Assembly (NCBI RefSeq): GCF_018449515.1
Contig: NZ_JAAVUQ010000007.1
Span: 248,001 to 312,000 of the forward strand
Direction: 5' to 3'
DNA length: 64,000 nucleotides
Source of the DNA: Caballeronia sp. dw_19
GTDB lineage: Bacteria; Pseudomonadota; Gammaproteobacteria; Burkholderiales; Burkholderiaceae
Below the pieces are notes generated by a model. That model was not told the DNA's origin, did not search any database, and saw nothing but the letters and a program-made list of their open reading frames with translations. Below, piece by piece: positions 63,975 to 64,000 of this stretch. The first letter of the stretch is position 1; each line of letters opens with the position of its first letter. The position numbers and the translations under genes were made by a program.

Positions 63975-64000
63975 GGCGTTGCGCTTAACGCGAGCAGCGG

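Overview
The window is about 64 kb of a high-GC beta-proteobacterial chromosome. It is most likely from the Burkholderiaceae (Paraburkholderia, Caballeronia or Burkholderia sensu lato). This is judged from protein content: a DUF2252 protein, a pentapeptide MXKDX-repeat protein, PuuD-type urate hydroxylase, an ESPR-type trimeric autotransporter, DUF2946/CopC/PCu(A)C copper proteins and an ECF sigma/NrsF pair. I see no rRNA operon, phage, transposase, CRISPR array or plasmid genes. There is one tRNA, an initiator fMet.

Layout. 0-1.1 kb: end of a cysteine-rich exported protein, an SMR efflux protein and a UPF0303 protein. 1.5-5.9 kb: a 1452-residue trimeric autotransporter with exact internal repeats. 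6.2 kb: initiator tRNA with a strong promoter and terminator. 6.5-7.8 kb: copper-handling operon (DUF2946, CopC, PCu(A)C). 7.8-21.7 kb: housekeeping and envelope genes (J-domain protein, class A PBP, an RHH-like protein, a decayed DUF2177 gene, PspA with a TPR/glycine-rich membrane protein, GlgX, DUF2252, MscL, an orphan ORF).

22-41 kb: purine catabolism. A BMP-type ABC importer, a LysR regulator, 8-oxoguanine deaminase, UraH and PuuD lie on one side of a repeat locus. AllA, allantoicase, UraD, PuuE, a hydantoin/allantoin-type racemase, an NCS1 permease and a GntR regulator lie on the other. Together they encode an apparently complete route from 8-oxoguanine or urate to glyoxylate and urea. 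The first block is bracketed by two copies of a complex non-coding repeat, at 21.7-22.9 kb and 33.3-34.3 kb, in mirror-image orientation. These repeats are the most unusual structure in the window. Each contains two inverted arms with an 89-nt near-invariant core, a hairpin and outer 39-41 bp tandem units.

41-49.4 kb: LD-carboxypeptidase, TadA and DUF1992 genes overlapping in one unit, then a ddpXABCDF-like D-Ala-D-Ala uptake and hydrolysis operon. 49.9-51.7 kb: cytochrome b, a molybdopterin oxidoreductase and an MXKDX-repeat protein. 52-57 kb: TetR/GST pair with a palindromic operator, ECF sigma factor with its NrsF anti-sigma factor and a frameshifted NrsF-like remnant, and a DHA2 efflux pump. 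57.6-64 kb: a DUF1223 protein, then a probable zinc-starvation locus: a COG0523 GTPase divergent from a TonB-dependent receptor-ExbB-ExbD-TonB operon, with a Zur-box-like palindrome between them.

All functions are assigned from recognised sequence motifs and gene order. No database search was run.
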